Shown one piece after another: positions 28,042 through 36,504 of a stretch of DNA of 64,000 bases (positions are counted from its first letter, which is position 1; every line of letters starts with the position of its first letter). The position numbers and the translations under genes are program-made. Where the stretch lies: contig NZ_BDQY01000002.1 in assembly GCF_002724055.1 (NCBI RefSeq), positions 62,001 through 126,000 on the forward strand, in the 5' to 3' direction. Under the pieces are notes generated by a model. That model saw only the letters and a list, made by a program, of their open reading frames with translations. It was not told the DNA's origin and searched no databases. Source of the stretch: Tepidibacter mesophilus. Lineage in GTDB: Bacteria; Bacillota; Clostridia; Peptostreptococcales; Peptostreptococcaceae.

Positions 28042-28545
28042 ATGGCTATAAAAGACATACTGTTATTAGGGAATGAAAATTTATATGAGGTGTGTAGAGC
28101 AATTTCAAAAGATGAAATTAATAAAGCTGAAGAAATTGTTAAAGATTTGCATGATACGATGATGAATTTTAGAGAAAAGTATGGATTTGGAAGAGCAATA
28201 GCGGCACCTCAAATTAATGAGCTTTATAGGATAATATACATGAATTTTGATGATAACTCAATAGTTTTAATAAATCCGCGACTTGAGTTTGTTGATGGTG
28301 AAAAGTTTGAAATGTGGGATGATTGTATGAGTTACCCAGGGCTAGAGGTAAAACTACATAGATATAAAAAGTGTAAAGTTTATTATAAAGACTTGGATTG
28401 GAATGATTGTATATTAGAACCTAAAGGGGATTTGTCAGAATTAATACAACATGAATATGACCACCTTGATGGTATATTGGCTGTTCAAAGGGCAATTGAT
28501 AACAAGTCATTTAGAATAAATAAAAATAAGGCCGGATGTTTTTAG
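28042..28545 (+). CDS. Peptide deformylase-like protein with variant motif 2
   Basis: 167 residues. Motif 1 reads GRAIAAPQI (GxGxAAxQ type), motif 3 reads QHEYDHLDG (HExxDH) and keeps both metal-ligand histidines and the catalytic Glu. Motif 2, normally EGCLS, reads DDCMSYPG: the Cys ligand is kept but Glu-Gly is replaced by Asp-Asp. The protein is therefore probably metal-binding but may have changed activity; a classical def would normally sit next to fmt, which is not here. AGGAGGA precedes the ATG. It stands alone between the ornithine operon and the XRE group. Confidence 0.85.
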   Translation: MAIKDILLLGNENLYEVCRAISKDEINKAEEIVKDLHDTMMNFREKYGFGRAIAAPQINELYRIIYMNFDDNSIVLINPRLEFVDGEKFEMWDDCMSYPGLEVKLHRYKKCKVYYKDLDWNDCILEPKGDLSELIQHEYDHLDGILAVQRAIDNKSFRINKNKAGCF

Positions 28546-28599
28546 AAATAAGAAGAAATGATGATTTTAAAAAATAAATATTACAGCTATTTAATACAG

Positions 28600-28626
28600 G
28601 AACTCAGAAATTATGAGTTCTTTTTT
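28600..28626 (+). terminator. Terminator after the deformylase-like gene
   Basis: GAACTCA (28600-28606) pairs with TGAGTTC (28614-28620), then six T's. Confidence 0.75.
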
Positions 28627-28753
28627 GATAAAAATATTGTATTTCATATTACTATATAAAGTTAAACTTAATTTATATAGAGTTTTTACTACAGTTGAAC
28701 TTTTAGTTTTCGGATAAAATTAATATAATGAATGATTTATATATATAACAAAA

Positions 28754-28784
28754 TGTTGACTATATACAACAAAAATAGTATCTT
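28754..28784 (+). promoter_or_regulatory. Promoter and possible operator of the XRE/membrane-protein group
   Basis: TTGACT (28756-28761) and TATCTT (28779-28784), spacer 17. A dyad TGTTG-N8-CAACA (28754-28771) covers the -35 box and is a natural candidate for autorepression by the XRE protein encoded 22 bases downstream. Confidence 0.55.
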
Positions 28785-28805
28785 ATATATAAGAGGTGGA
28801 GGTTT

Positions 28806-29033
28806 ATGGCAAAACGTAAAAAGTTATTTAATACAAAAATAAAACTTCTCAGGACTGAAAAAAATTTAACTCAAGAGGATTTAGCTATAGAGTTGGGGAT
28901 AAACAGAGGTACTGTTTTGGAAATTGAAAGAGGTACTTTTAATCCTTCACTTAAACTTGCTTTTGCTATATCTAAATATTTTGATAAGACTATTGATGAA
29001 ATTTTTGAAATTCTGGAGGAGATAGAGGAATGA
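28806..29033 (+). CDS. Small XRE-family (Cro/CI-type) transcriptional regulator
   Basis: 75 residues, almost entirely a helix-turn-helix domain: KIKLLRTEKNLTQEDLAIEL, then GINRGTVLEIERG and FNPSLKLAFAISKYF. AGAGGTGGAGG precedes the ATG. Its stop overlaps the next start in an ATGA junction. Such small regulators are often paired with one or more membrane proteins whose function is unknown; it probably represses its own unit through the dyad at the promoter. Confidence 0.9.
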   Translation: MAKRKKLFNTKIKLLRTEKNLTQEDLAIELGINRGTVLEIERGTFNPSLKLAFAISKYFDKTIDEIFEILEEIEE

Positions 29034-29659
29034 TTAATATGGGAGAACAATTAATCGGGATGCAGTCGGTACTAGCAACTATTGTGAGTGCTGTATTTTT
29101 ATTATTAGCTTTGATGGATAAGGATGAACTAGAGGAATTTGCATTCAATAATGCATTAAAAATATCATCTGTAATTAATATAATAGCATTATTGGGATAT
29201 ACCTTATATTCAATTTCTTTAGGACGCAAAGATATTAGTATCAATGTGATTTTTCATATAATTGAAGAAATGTGTATCCTAACATTACTAGTATATTATA
29301 TATATCTAAAGGGTTTTAATTTTAAAGCCAAAATAAAAAGTGAGAGTATAATAAATATATTAATCTATAGTTCAATTACTATAAGTATTTTAGCAACAAT
29401 AAGTATGTTATTTGAATTTGAACTTTTTGAAAATAATACAGGATTTATTAGATATGATGAATTAATTTTATTTTTAAATGCAATATTATTCACATTGATA
29501 ATACCATCACTTCCAAAAAGAAAAAAACTTAATCTTGAGGAGTATAAGAAAGTAAAAAAAGAAATAGATAAGGATTTTAAGACTATGTATTTATTTTATA
29601 TGGTTATTCTGGGACTGGGTATTGTGTATATTACTTGTAAAAAGATGAACATCATATAA
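29030..29659 (+). CDS. Membrane protein of unknown function, coupled to the XRE regulator
   Basis: 209 residues with about six hydrophobic helices (around 10-26, 44-62, 72-92, 108-126, 142-160, 185-203) and few charged loops. I do not recognise the family. It begins inside the stop codon of the XRE gene, so translation is coupled. An XRE regulator followed by multi-pass proteins is a frequent, poorly understood arrangement in Firmicutes. Confidence 0.8.
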   Translation: MINMGEQLIGMQSVLATIVSAVFLLLALMDKDELEEFAFNNALKISSVINIIALLGYTLYSISLGRKDISINVIFHIIEEMCILTLLVYYIYLKGFNFKAKIKSESIINILIYSSITISILATISMLFEFELFENNTGFIRYDELILFLNAILFTLIIPSLPKRKKLNLEEYKKVKKEIDKDFKTMYLFYMVILGLGIVYITCKKMNII

Positions 29660-29675
29660 AAAGAGGAGAGATTCG

Positions 29676-30098
29676 ATGAACAAAAATATAAATCTTCCGA
29701 AAATGATTACTGGAATAGTATTAATGCAGCTTGGGGTATTATTTTTAAGTATGTTTACGGGAATAGAAAATTGGATTAATACTAAAACTTTGATTATATT
29801 AATAGGAAGTATGATTTTATACCCGATATATATAGGAATTATAATTATTATTAATATAAGAAAGTTAGAAAAAGGAAATTTGAAAAAAAGATCAATAGGA
29901 TTTATTAAATCATTTTTAGGGCTTAGTCTACTTAATTATATTTGTAATTATTTTAAAATATCAAATAGTAGTTTATTAAGTTTGATTTCAACTGCTTTTG
30001 GGGTATCTTTTGGCATTTACTTCATGGATATAGCATGGTTAAAGAAAAAAGAAAAGTACAGTTTAGATTATATATACAAAAAAAACAACATTACATAA
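29676..30098 (+). CDS. Membrane protein of unknown function
   Basis: 140 residues with four hydrophobic helices (around 8-28, 36-60, 75-90, 98-115) and a basic C-terminus. AAGAGGAGAG lies before the ATG at 29676, 16 bases after the previous stop. It is the third member of the XRE group. No motif identifies it. Confidence 0.8.
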   Translation: MNKNINLPKMITGIVLMQLGVLFLSMFTGIENWINTKTLIILIGSMILYPIYIGIIIIINIRKLEKGNLKKRSIGFIKSFLGLSLLNYICNYFKISNSSLLSLISTAFGVSFGIYFMDIAWLKKKEKYSLDYIYKKNNIT

Positions 30099-30129
30099 AT
30101 TTATTATAAAGAGAATTTAATATATAGTT

Positions 30130-30162
30130 AAAATAGTCAACCAAACGGTTGACTATTTTAAT
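30130..30162. terminator. Bidirectional terminator between the XRE group and the threonine aldolase gene
   Basis: Perfect arms AAAATAGTCAACC (30130-30142) and complement (30147-30159), 4-base loop, A's on the left and T's on the right, so it can serve both converging genes. Confidence 0.85.
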
Positions 30163-30168
30163 TCTAAT

Positions 30169-31188
30169 TTATTTTTTAAATTCATTTATAAATTCAAGTA
30201 CAGCTTCTTTTTTAGTAGCCCATGAGGTAACTAATCTGATAGCAGAATGATTATTATCTATTTTTTTCCAAGTATAAAAATTAAATTTTTGCTCTAGTCT
30301 TTCTATTATTTTATTTTCTAAGATAGGGAAAATTTGATTCGTTGGAGAGTCTATTAAAAACTTGCAATTAGATTCTTTTAGACCAGCATTTAAAAGATAA
30401 GCCATTTCATTAGCATGATTTGCAAGTTCAAAATAAAGATTATCAGTAAATAATTGTTCAAATTGAATTCCTAAAAGTCTTCCTTTTGCAAGTAATGCTC
30501 CTTTTTGTTTTATATGATACCTAAAATCTTCTTTTAAATTTTCATTTTTTATTACTAAGGCTTCACCAAGGAGGGCTCCGTTTTTTGTTCCACCAATAAA
30601 AAATGCATCTGTAAAATTACACATATCAGATAACGTTAAATCAGCTCCTTTAGCACAAATAGCAGAACCTAATCGTGCTCCATCTGCATATAATATAAGG
30701 TTATTGGATTTACAAAATTCATTAAGGTTTTTAAGTTCTTCTTTTGTGTATATTGTACCTAGTTCTGTTGGATTAGAAATATATACAAGCTTTGGTTTTA
30801 CAACATGTTCATTTGAATGAGAATCTAATATGTTTTCAATTTTATCTGGATATATTTTTCCGTCATCTGAATCTACTGTAATTACTTTGTGCCCTGTATA
30901 TTCAATTGCTCCAGTTTCATTAACTGCAATATGACCTGTATTAGTAGATATACAAGCTTCATGAGGTTTTAAAAAAGCTCCAATTGCTGTAAGGTTTGTT
31001 TGAGTTCCTCCAGATATAAGGTGAACATCAACGTTTTTATTATGTATTAAATTTTTTATTTTGGAAACTGCATTTTGGGTATGTCTATCATATCCATATC
31101 CTTCTTCTTGAGTCATATTTGACTCTATTAAGGCATTTAAAATTTTTGGATAAGCACCCTCGCTATAGTCATTTTTAAAGCTATACAT
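30169..31188 (-). CDS. ltaE: Low-specificity L-threonine aldolase (PLP)
   Basis: 339 residues. Fold type I PLP enzyme of the beta-eliminating lyase family: SGGTQTNLTAIGAFL near the start, ADGARLGSAICAKG with the PLP-contacting Asp, and the lysine site FFIGGTKNGALLGEAL (about 198). It splits threonine to glycine and acetaldehyde. AGGAGG lies before the ATG on its strand. It stands alone, divergent from the DUF1361 gene. Confidence 0.92.
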   Translation of the reverse strand: MYSFKNDYSEGAYPKILNALIESNMTQEEGYGYDRHTQNAVSKIKNLIHNKNVDVHLISGGTQTNLTAIGAFLKPHEACISTNTGHIAVNETGAIEYTGHKVITVDSDDGKIYPDKIENILDSHSNEHVVKPKLVYISNPTELGTIYTKEELKNLNEFCKSNNLILYADGARLGSAICAKGADLTLSDMCNFTDAFFIGGTKNGALLGEALVIKNENLKEDFRYHIKQKGALLAKGRLLGIQFEQLFTDNLYFELANHANEMAYLLNAGLKESNCKFLIDSPTNQIFPILENKIIERLEQKFNFYTWKKIDNNHSAIRLVTSWATKKEAVLEFINEFKK

Positions 31189-31385
31189 GATAATCCTCCT
31201 TTAGTATATGAAATTATTGAATTTTCAGTTGATTACAGTATAGATAAAAATAGAAGAATTTTCAACTAGTTTTAAATCAAATTAAATAAAATAGTAAGGG
31301 ATAAAAGCAATTAATAGAATAATTGAAGTGCTATCGGATGTAGGTGATATGAATTGTTTATAGATAAATTTACAAATATATGATA

Positions 31386-31412
31386 ATCTAGATTTGGAAA
31401 TATAACCTAGAT
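31386..31412 (+). other. Imperfect inverted repeat before the DUF1361 gene
   Basis: ATCTAGATT (31386-31394) and AACCTAGAT (31404-31412) pair with one G-T-type mismatch, just upstream of the ribosome site at 31418-31425. The remaining 31189-31430 gap shows no gene. Confidence 0.35.
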
Positions 31413-31430
31413 ATTACAAGGAGGTAAAAT

Positions 31431-32126
31431 GTGATAAATAAAAAATTAACTTGGATTTTTAGTGTGTTTTTCTTAGTTACAATGATGGCTGTAGTTATGG
31501 CTGGAAATGGATGTTATAGACTCAACACATATAAATATATTATATACATTTGGAATTTGTTTTTAGCCTGGATACCATTTATGTTTGCTTTGATAGTACA
31601 TAATAGATATTATAAAGGTAGGGGACATATAAACAATATAGTAATGTTTATATGTATGTGCATATGGTTGTTATTTTATCCTAATTCTCCTTATATAATA
31701 ACTGATTTTATACATATAAGTACATCAAAATATATATTCAAAATAGAAGACACTCTGGAATTTCAAAGGAACTTTTGGATATGGTATGACTTTATACTTA
31801 TAGCGTTTTATGCTTTGATAGGATACCTACTAGGTGTAGCATCTTTATATTTAAATCAGATAATAGTTAAAGATAAGTTTAATAGTTTTGTATCTTGGAT
31901 ATTCGTAAGTATTGTATCTTTTCTTGCTGGATACGGGATATATTTGGGCAGATTCGTTAGATTTAATAGCTGGGATATAGTATCAAATCCTATGAAGTTA
32001 TTTGGATACATTGTAAATAGTTTTAAACTCGAAGCTATATATTTTTCTTTGATGTTTGGAATGGTTTTATTGTTTACTTATGTACTTGTGTATAGTTTGA
32101 TAAATTTTAAGAACAATCCTGAATAA
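31431..32126 (+). CDS. DUF1361 family membrane protein
   Basis: 231 residues, GTG start at 31431 with AAGGAGGT seven bases ahead. Seven or so hydrophobic helices; the family hallmark LLFYPNSPYIITDFIHIS is present near residue 80, followed by WYDFILIAFYALIGYLLG. The function of DUF1361 proteins is not known. The stop codon lies inside the loop of the terminator at 32112-32140, so the gene is its own unit. Confidence 0.85.
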   Translation: MINKKLTWIFSVFFLVTMMAVVMAGNGCYRLNTYKYIIYIWNLFLAWIPFMFALIVHNRYYKGRGHINNIVMFICMCIWLLFYPNSPYIITDFIHISTSKYIFKIEDTLEFQRNFWIWYDFILIAFYALIGYLLGVASLYLNQIIVKDKFNSFVSWIFVSIVSFLAGYGIYLGRFVRFNSWDIVSNPMKLFGYIVNSFKLEAIYFSLMFGMVLLFTYVLVYSLINFKNNPE

Positions 32127-32140
32127 AGGGTTGTTTTTTT
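32112..32140 (+). terminator. Terminator overlapping the end of the DUF1361 gene
   Basis: AACAATCC (32112-32119) pairs with GGGTTGTT (32128-32135, one G-T pair) followed by a T run to 32140; the stop codon is in the loop. Confidence 0.75.
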
Positions 32141-32179
32141 GATATAATTATAGTCAATAATTATTTTGGAGATGATAAT

Positions 32180-33859
32180 TTGATATACCTATTAAAAAAT
32201 CTTATAAACAATCTAGGATATGTAGTCTTAATTGCTTTTATGATATCAAAGATAAAAAGCTTTAAGAAGATAATACAAAAAGATGAATTCACATATAGAG
32301 ATCTCTTTGTACTATCTGTTATATTTGGTACGTTTGGGGTACTTGGAACTTATATAGGAACAGATGTTAGAGGTGCTATAGCAAACACTAGAATAATTGG
32401 GGTTATGGCAGGGGGAATACTTTGCGGCCCGTTTGTTGGAATATTATCAGGTATAATAGCAGGGCTTCATAGATACTTGATAGACATAGGAGGAATAACT
32501 GCTTTCCCATGTTTTGTAAGTACAGTAATTGGAGGTATAGTATCGGGAATTATATACAACAAAGCAACTAATAAGAGTAGGTGGATATACGGAATTTTAG
32601 GTGGAATACTAGTTGAAAGTATAAGCATGGGACTTATTCTATTGCTTTCAAGACCGTTTACAGTAGCTCTTTTAATAGTTAAGAAGATATATATACCAAT
32701 GACCCTAGTTAATGGAATAGGTATAGGAATCGTAATATTAATTACCGAGAATATATTTGAAGAAAAAGAAGAGATTGCTGCAAGGCAAGCAAAATTAGCT
32801 CTTGAAATAGCTAACAAGACTCTTCCTTATTTCAGAAATATAACTAATGATTCTTTAAAACAAATATGTAAAGTTATAAAAGAAAGTGTAGGAGCTAGTG
32901 CTGTGTCTATAACGGATAAAAAGTATATATTAGCTCATATAGGGGATGGAGATGATCATCATATAGATGGTGAGAAGGTATTGACTCGTGCTACTGAGAA
33001 GGTAATAGAAACTGGCGATATAGTAATACTTAGAACTCATATACAAATAGATTGCCCGAATGCAAATTGTCCATTGAAATCTGCTATAATAATGCCTTTG
33101 AAGGATAGTGAATCTGTAGTTGGAGCACTAAAAATTTATTATAATAAGGAAGATTGTATAACTTTTAAAGATGAAACCTTAGCAATTGGTCTTTCTCAGA
33201 TAATATCGACTCAGCTTGAAATAGCTAAAATAGAAAGGCTCAAAGAGATGACAAATAAAGCAGAGATAAAGGCTTTGCAAGCTCAGATAAATCCTCATTT
33301 TTTATTCAATGCACTAAATACTATAGTGTCATTTATAAGGGTAAATCCTGACAAAGCAAGAGAACTTATAATAAACTTATCTACTTATCTTAGATACAAC
33401 CTAGAGATAGGTGAATCATGTGTTGATATAAAAAAGGAACTAGACCAAGTTAAAGCTTATGTTGAAATAGAAAAAGCTAGATTTGGAGATAAATTAAATG
33501 TAGTATATGATATAGATGAGAGTATAGAAATAAAAGTTCCAAGTCTTATAATACAACCTTTAGTAGAAAATTCTATAAAACACGGAATAATAAAGGGAAC
33601 AGGTAGTGGATGTGTAAAGGTAAAAGTTCAAAAAACGTATGATGATAACGTTGAAATATCTATAGAAGATAATGGTATTGGCATAGATGAGAAAATAATA
33701 AAAAACATATATAAGAGAAACATGAAGGAAAACAAGATTGGACTTTTAAACGTGCACAATAGAGTAAGGCTTATATATGGAAAAGGCCTTGATATACAAA
33801 AACTCGATAAAGGGACAAAAATAAGCTTTATAATATATCGTGAAGGAAAGAGGAAATAA
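32180..33859 (+). CDS. LytS/BtsS-type sensor histidine kinase
   Basis: 559 residues, TTG start at 32180 with TTTGGAGATG upstream. Domain order: five to six N-terminal helices of the 5TM-5TMR_LYT type (about 1-190), a GAF domain (about 205-350), the His-kinase block with QINPHFLFNALNTIVSF holding the phospho-accepting His, and an HATPase domain with LVENSIKHGI and DNGIGIDEKI. One base separates its stop from the response regulator start, and a CstA-type transporter follows. The E. coli BtsS/BtsR and YpdA/YpdB pairs and Bacillus LytS/LytT sense pyruvate and control such carriers, so pyruvate sensing is likely here. Confidence 0.93.
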   Translation: MIYLLKNLINNLGYVVLIAFMISKIKSFKKIIQKDEFTYRDLFVLSVIFGTFGVLGTYIGTDVRGAIANTRIIGVMAGGILCGPFVGILSGIIAGLHRYLIDIGGITAFPCFVSTVIGGIVSGIIYNKATNKSRWIYGILGGILVESISMGLILLLSRPFTVALLIVKKIYIPMTLVNGIGIGIVILITENIFEEKEEIAARQAKLALEIANKTLPYFRNITNDSLKQICKVIKESVGASAVSITDKKYILAHIGDGDDHHIDGEKVLTRATEKVIETGDIVILRTHIQIDCPNANCPLKSAIIMPLKDSESVVGALKIYYNKEDCITFKDETLAIGLSQIISTQLEIAKIERLKEMTNKAEIKALQAQINPHFLFNALNTIVSFIRVNPDKARELIINLSTYLRYNLEIGESCVDIKKELDQVKAYVEIEKARFGDKLNVVYDIDESIEIKVPSLIIQPLVENSIKHGIIKGTGSGCVKVKVQKTYDDNVEISIEDNGIGIDEKIIKNIYKRNMKENKIGLLNVHNRVRLIYGKGLDIQKLDKGTKISFIIYREGKRK

Positions 33860-33860
33860 T

Positions 33861-34571
33861 ATGAGATGTATAATAGTAGATGATGAATCTCCTTCAAGAG
33901 ATGAGCTTAAGTATTTTATAAATAACTTTAGTTCAATAGAGATATTAAAAGAATTTGATGATTCACTAGATGCTTTGAAATTTATAGAAAGCAATGATAT
34001 AGATGTTATATTCCTTGATATAAATATGCCAAAGTTAGACGGTGTTTGTCTAGCTAGGGTTATAAATAAGTTTAATAAAGATTTTAAAATCGTTTTTATA
34101 ACTGCATATAAAGAACATGCCATAGAAGCATTTGAACTGGAGGCATTTGATTATATATTAAAGCCTTATTCTGAAGCAAGAATACTTACTACTTTAAAAA
34201 AAATAGAGAGATTAGAGGTTTGTGAAGAAAAAAAATGTATATGTGATAGAGTAACTGTTTTAAAGGATGAAAAAATGATAGTCGTAAATATAAAGGATAT
34301 ATATTATTGTAAATCATCAGAAAGAGATACTTTAGTTTATACAAAATGTGAAGAATATACTGTTAATATGAGTATATCTGAGTTTTATAATAAGGTTTCG
34401 GGGTATGATTTTTTCAAAAGTCATAGATCTTATATTTTGAATATAGATAAAATAGAAGAGATAATACCTTGGTTTAACAACACTTATAATGTTAAATTAA
34501 GAGACTTAGATATTAAAATTCCTGTTAGTAGAAAAAATATCAAAGAATTTAAGCACATAATGGGCATATAA
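33861..34571 (+). CDS. LytTR-type response regulator
   Basis: 236 residues from ATG 33861, chosen since AAAGAGG (33847-33853) precedes it and the receiver domain begins directly with MRCIIVDDE; an in-frame GTG at 33840 lies in the kinase gene. Receiver domain with phospho-acceptor Asp53 (FLDINMPKLDG), Lys of LKPYSE, then a LytTR DNA-binding domain (about 130-236; FFKSHRSYILNIDKIEEI). It is the partner of the upstream kinase. The likely target is the transporter gene 107 bases downstream, whose promoter region has TATAAT at 34636 but no good -35 box, as expected for an activated promoter. Confidence 0.94.
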   Translation: MRCIIVDDESPSRDELKYFINNFSSIEILKEFDDSLDALKFIESNDIDVIFLDINMPKLDGVCLARVINKFNKDFKIVFITAYKEHAIEAFELEAFDYILKPYSEARILTTLKKIERLEVCEEKKCICDRVTVLKDEKMIVVNIKDIYYCKSSERDTLVYTKCEEYTVNMSISEFYNKVSGYDFFKSHRSYILNIDKIEEIIPWFNNTYNVKLRDLDIKIPVSRKNIKEFKHIMGI

Positions 34572-34678
34572 ATGCACTTTATGTGTTTTTTTTTGCATTT
34601 CATGCCAAATTTAAATTTTTAAACAAAAACTTTATTATAATTTAGTTAAAACTAATTAAATTTTAAGGAGGGAACATA

Positions 34679-36088
34679 ATGATAACGTTTTTCTCAGCAA
34701 TTATACTTTTAATCTTAGGATATTTTATATATGGTAAATTTGTAGAAAATATTCTTGGAATCGATGATTCAGAAGTTACACCGGCTATTGAAATGGAAGA
34801 TGGTGTAGATTATATACCTATGAGTTGGCCAAGGATTTTTCTTATTCAGTTTTTAAATATTGCAGGACTTGGACCTATATTTGGAGCGGTAGCAGGGGCT
34901 TTATGGGGACCAGCAGCATTTTTATGGATTGTATTTGGATGCATATTCGCAGGAGCCACACATGACTTTTTATCAGGATATTTATCTATGAAACATAAAG
35001 GTACTAGTGCATCGGAAATAGTTGGTATCTATTTAGGAGAAACTGTAAAGAAGATAATGAGAGTATTTACAGTAGTATTGTTAATATTAGTTGGAGTAGT
35101 ATTCGTTACAGGACCAGCTGGACTTTTAGCTAATTTAACTTCATTTGACAAAGGATTTTGGGTTGTAGTAATAATAGCATACTATATATTAGCAACTGTA
35201 CTTCCAGTTGATAAATTAATAGGAAAGATATATCCAGTATTTGGAGCCTCTCTTCTTATAATGGCTATAGGTATAGCTGGAGGATTAGTTGTAAAGGGAT
35301 ATCATATACCAGAAATAACTGTTTCAAATCTACATCCTAAGGGAACTCCTATATTCCCATTTTTATTCATAACTATAGCCTGTGGTGCTATTTCAGGATT
35401 TCATGCTACACAATCTCCTCTTATGGCTAGATGTGTTAGAAAGCAAAGTGAAGCTAGAAGAATATTCTATGGATCTATGATAGCAGAAGGAATAATAGCT
35501 TTAATATGGGCAGCAGCTGCTATGACTTTCTTTGGAGGAACTGAAGGACTTGCTGTTGTACTTGCCAAAGGTGGAGCGGCCGTTGCAGTTAATGAAATAT
35601 CAACTTCTTTACTTGGAAAATTTGGAGGATTACTGGCTTTACTTGGAGTTGTTGCGTGTCCTATAACATCAGGAGATACTGCATTTAGAAGTGCAAGACT
35701 TACCATAGCCGATTCTATAAATTATAAGCAAGATAGTTTAGTTAAGAGATTTTCAATAGCATTACCATTATTTGCCATAGGCATAGCGCTCACATTTATG
35801 GACTTTAATATAATTTGGAGATATTTCTCTTGGGCTAATCAAACTTTAGCTATGATGATGTTATGGGCAGGAGCTGCTTATTTAACTAAAGAAAATAAAA
35901 ATCATTGGATTGCAAGCATACCGGCTGTATTTATGACTATTGTAACAACGGCTTATATAATACAAGCACCAGAAGGATTTAAACAATCTTCGAGCATTGC
36001 AAATCCTATAGGGATAGTGTTTGGACTTATAATATTTGGATTGTTTTTATCTAGAAAAAACAAGAACAAAGATAAAATAGCTGCTTAA
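34679..36088 (+). CDS. cstA: CstA/BtsT-type carbon-starvation transporter (pyruvate or peptide uptake)
   Basis: 469 residues, shorter than the ~700-residue E. coli CstA but usual for the clostridial form. About 12 membrane helices; the CstA core is recognisable in GLGPIFGAVAGALWGPAAF, GATHDFLSGYLSMKHKG and ACGAISGFHATQSPLMARC. AAGGAGGG precedes the ATG. Next to a LytS/LytR pair this resembles the E. coli btsSR-btsT arrangement, where BtsT is a pyruvate/proton symporter; peptide uptake is the alternative. Confidence 0.92.
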   Translation: MITFFSAIILLILGYFIYGKFVENILGIDDSEVTPAIEMEDGVDYIPMSWPRIFLIQFLNIAGLGPIFGAVAGALWGPAAFLWIVFGCIFAGATHDFLSGYLSMKHKGTSASEIVGIYLGETVKKIMRVFTVVLLILVGVVFVTGPAGLLANLTSFDKGFWVVVIIAYYILATVLPVDKLIGKIYPVFGASLLIMAIGIAGGLVVKGYHIPEITVSNLHPKGTPIFPFLFITIACGAISGFHATQSPLMARCVRKQSEARRIFYGSMIAEGIIALIWAAAAMTFFGGTEGLAVVLAKGGAAVAVNEISTSLLGKFGGLLALLGVVACPITSGDTAFRSARLTIADSINYKQDSLVKRFSIALPLFAIGIALTFMDFNIIWRYFSWANQTLAMMMLWAGAAYLTKENKNHWIASIPAVFMTIVTTAYIIQAPEGFKQSSSIANPIGIVFGLIIFGLFLSRKNKNKDKIAA

Positions 36089-36171
36089 TCGGTGTCTTAA
36101 AATGAAACATGTGTATTGTTTTAATACACTAAGAAAAGGATATCAAATTATAAGTGTATCAATATGAAACA

Positions 36172-36203
36172 AAAGGTATGGTTCGACTGAATCATACCTT
36201 TTT
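36172..36203 (+). terminator. Terminator after cstA
   Basis: Thirteen-base arms 36172-36184 and 36189-36201 (AAAGGTATGGTTC, one G-T pair), loop GACT, T run 36199-36203. Confidence 0.85.
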
Positions 36204-36504
36204 AATTTCTAAAAAACATATTATTTTATACATAAAGTATATAATTTATACATATTGATAATTATATTAAAACTTAGGTAATTTTATTAAAGAAGATTAC
36301 CTAGAAGTTTATTTAAAATATTAGTATTTTCAATAGAAATGTAGAACCTCTTCATGGAATATATGCTTAAAATTATAAAATAAAGTGCAGCAAGGTATAG
36401 AAAAAATATAAAAATATTAAAAAAATAAAGATGAATATACAGACTTGGTATAGATATTGCTTGATAAAAGAATACTATAAAATAGAAGAGAAAGGGGGAT
36501 TTAT
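36204..36504. other. Non-coding gap with an inverted repeat
   Basis: About 300 AT-rich bases without a supportable gene. It holds an inverted repeat AAACTTAGGTAAT (36270-36282) and ATTACCTAGAAGTTT (36296-36310), paired except for a two-base bulge. The far end carries the GGGGG ribosome site of the antiporter gene. A 76-codon hydrophobic open frame on the minus strand runs into the antiporter start and is not believed. Confidence 0.5.
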
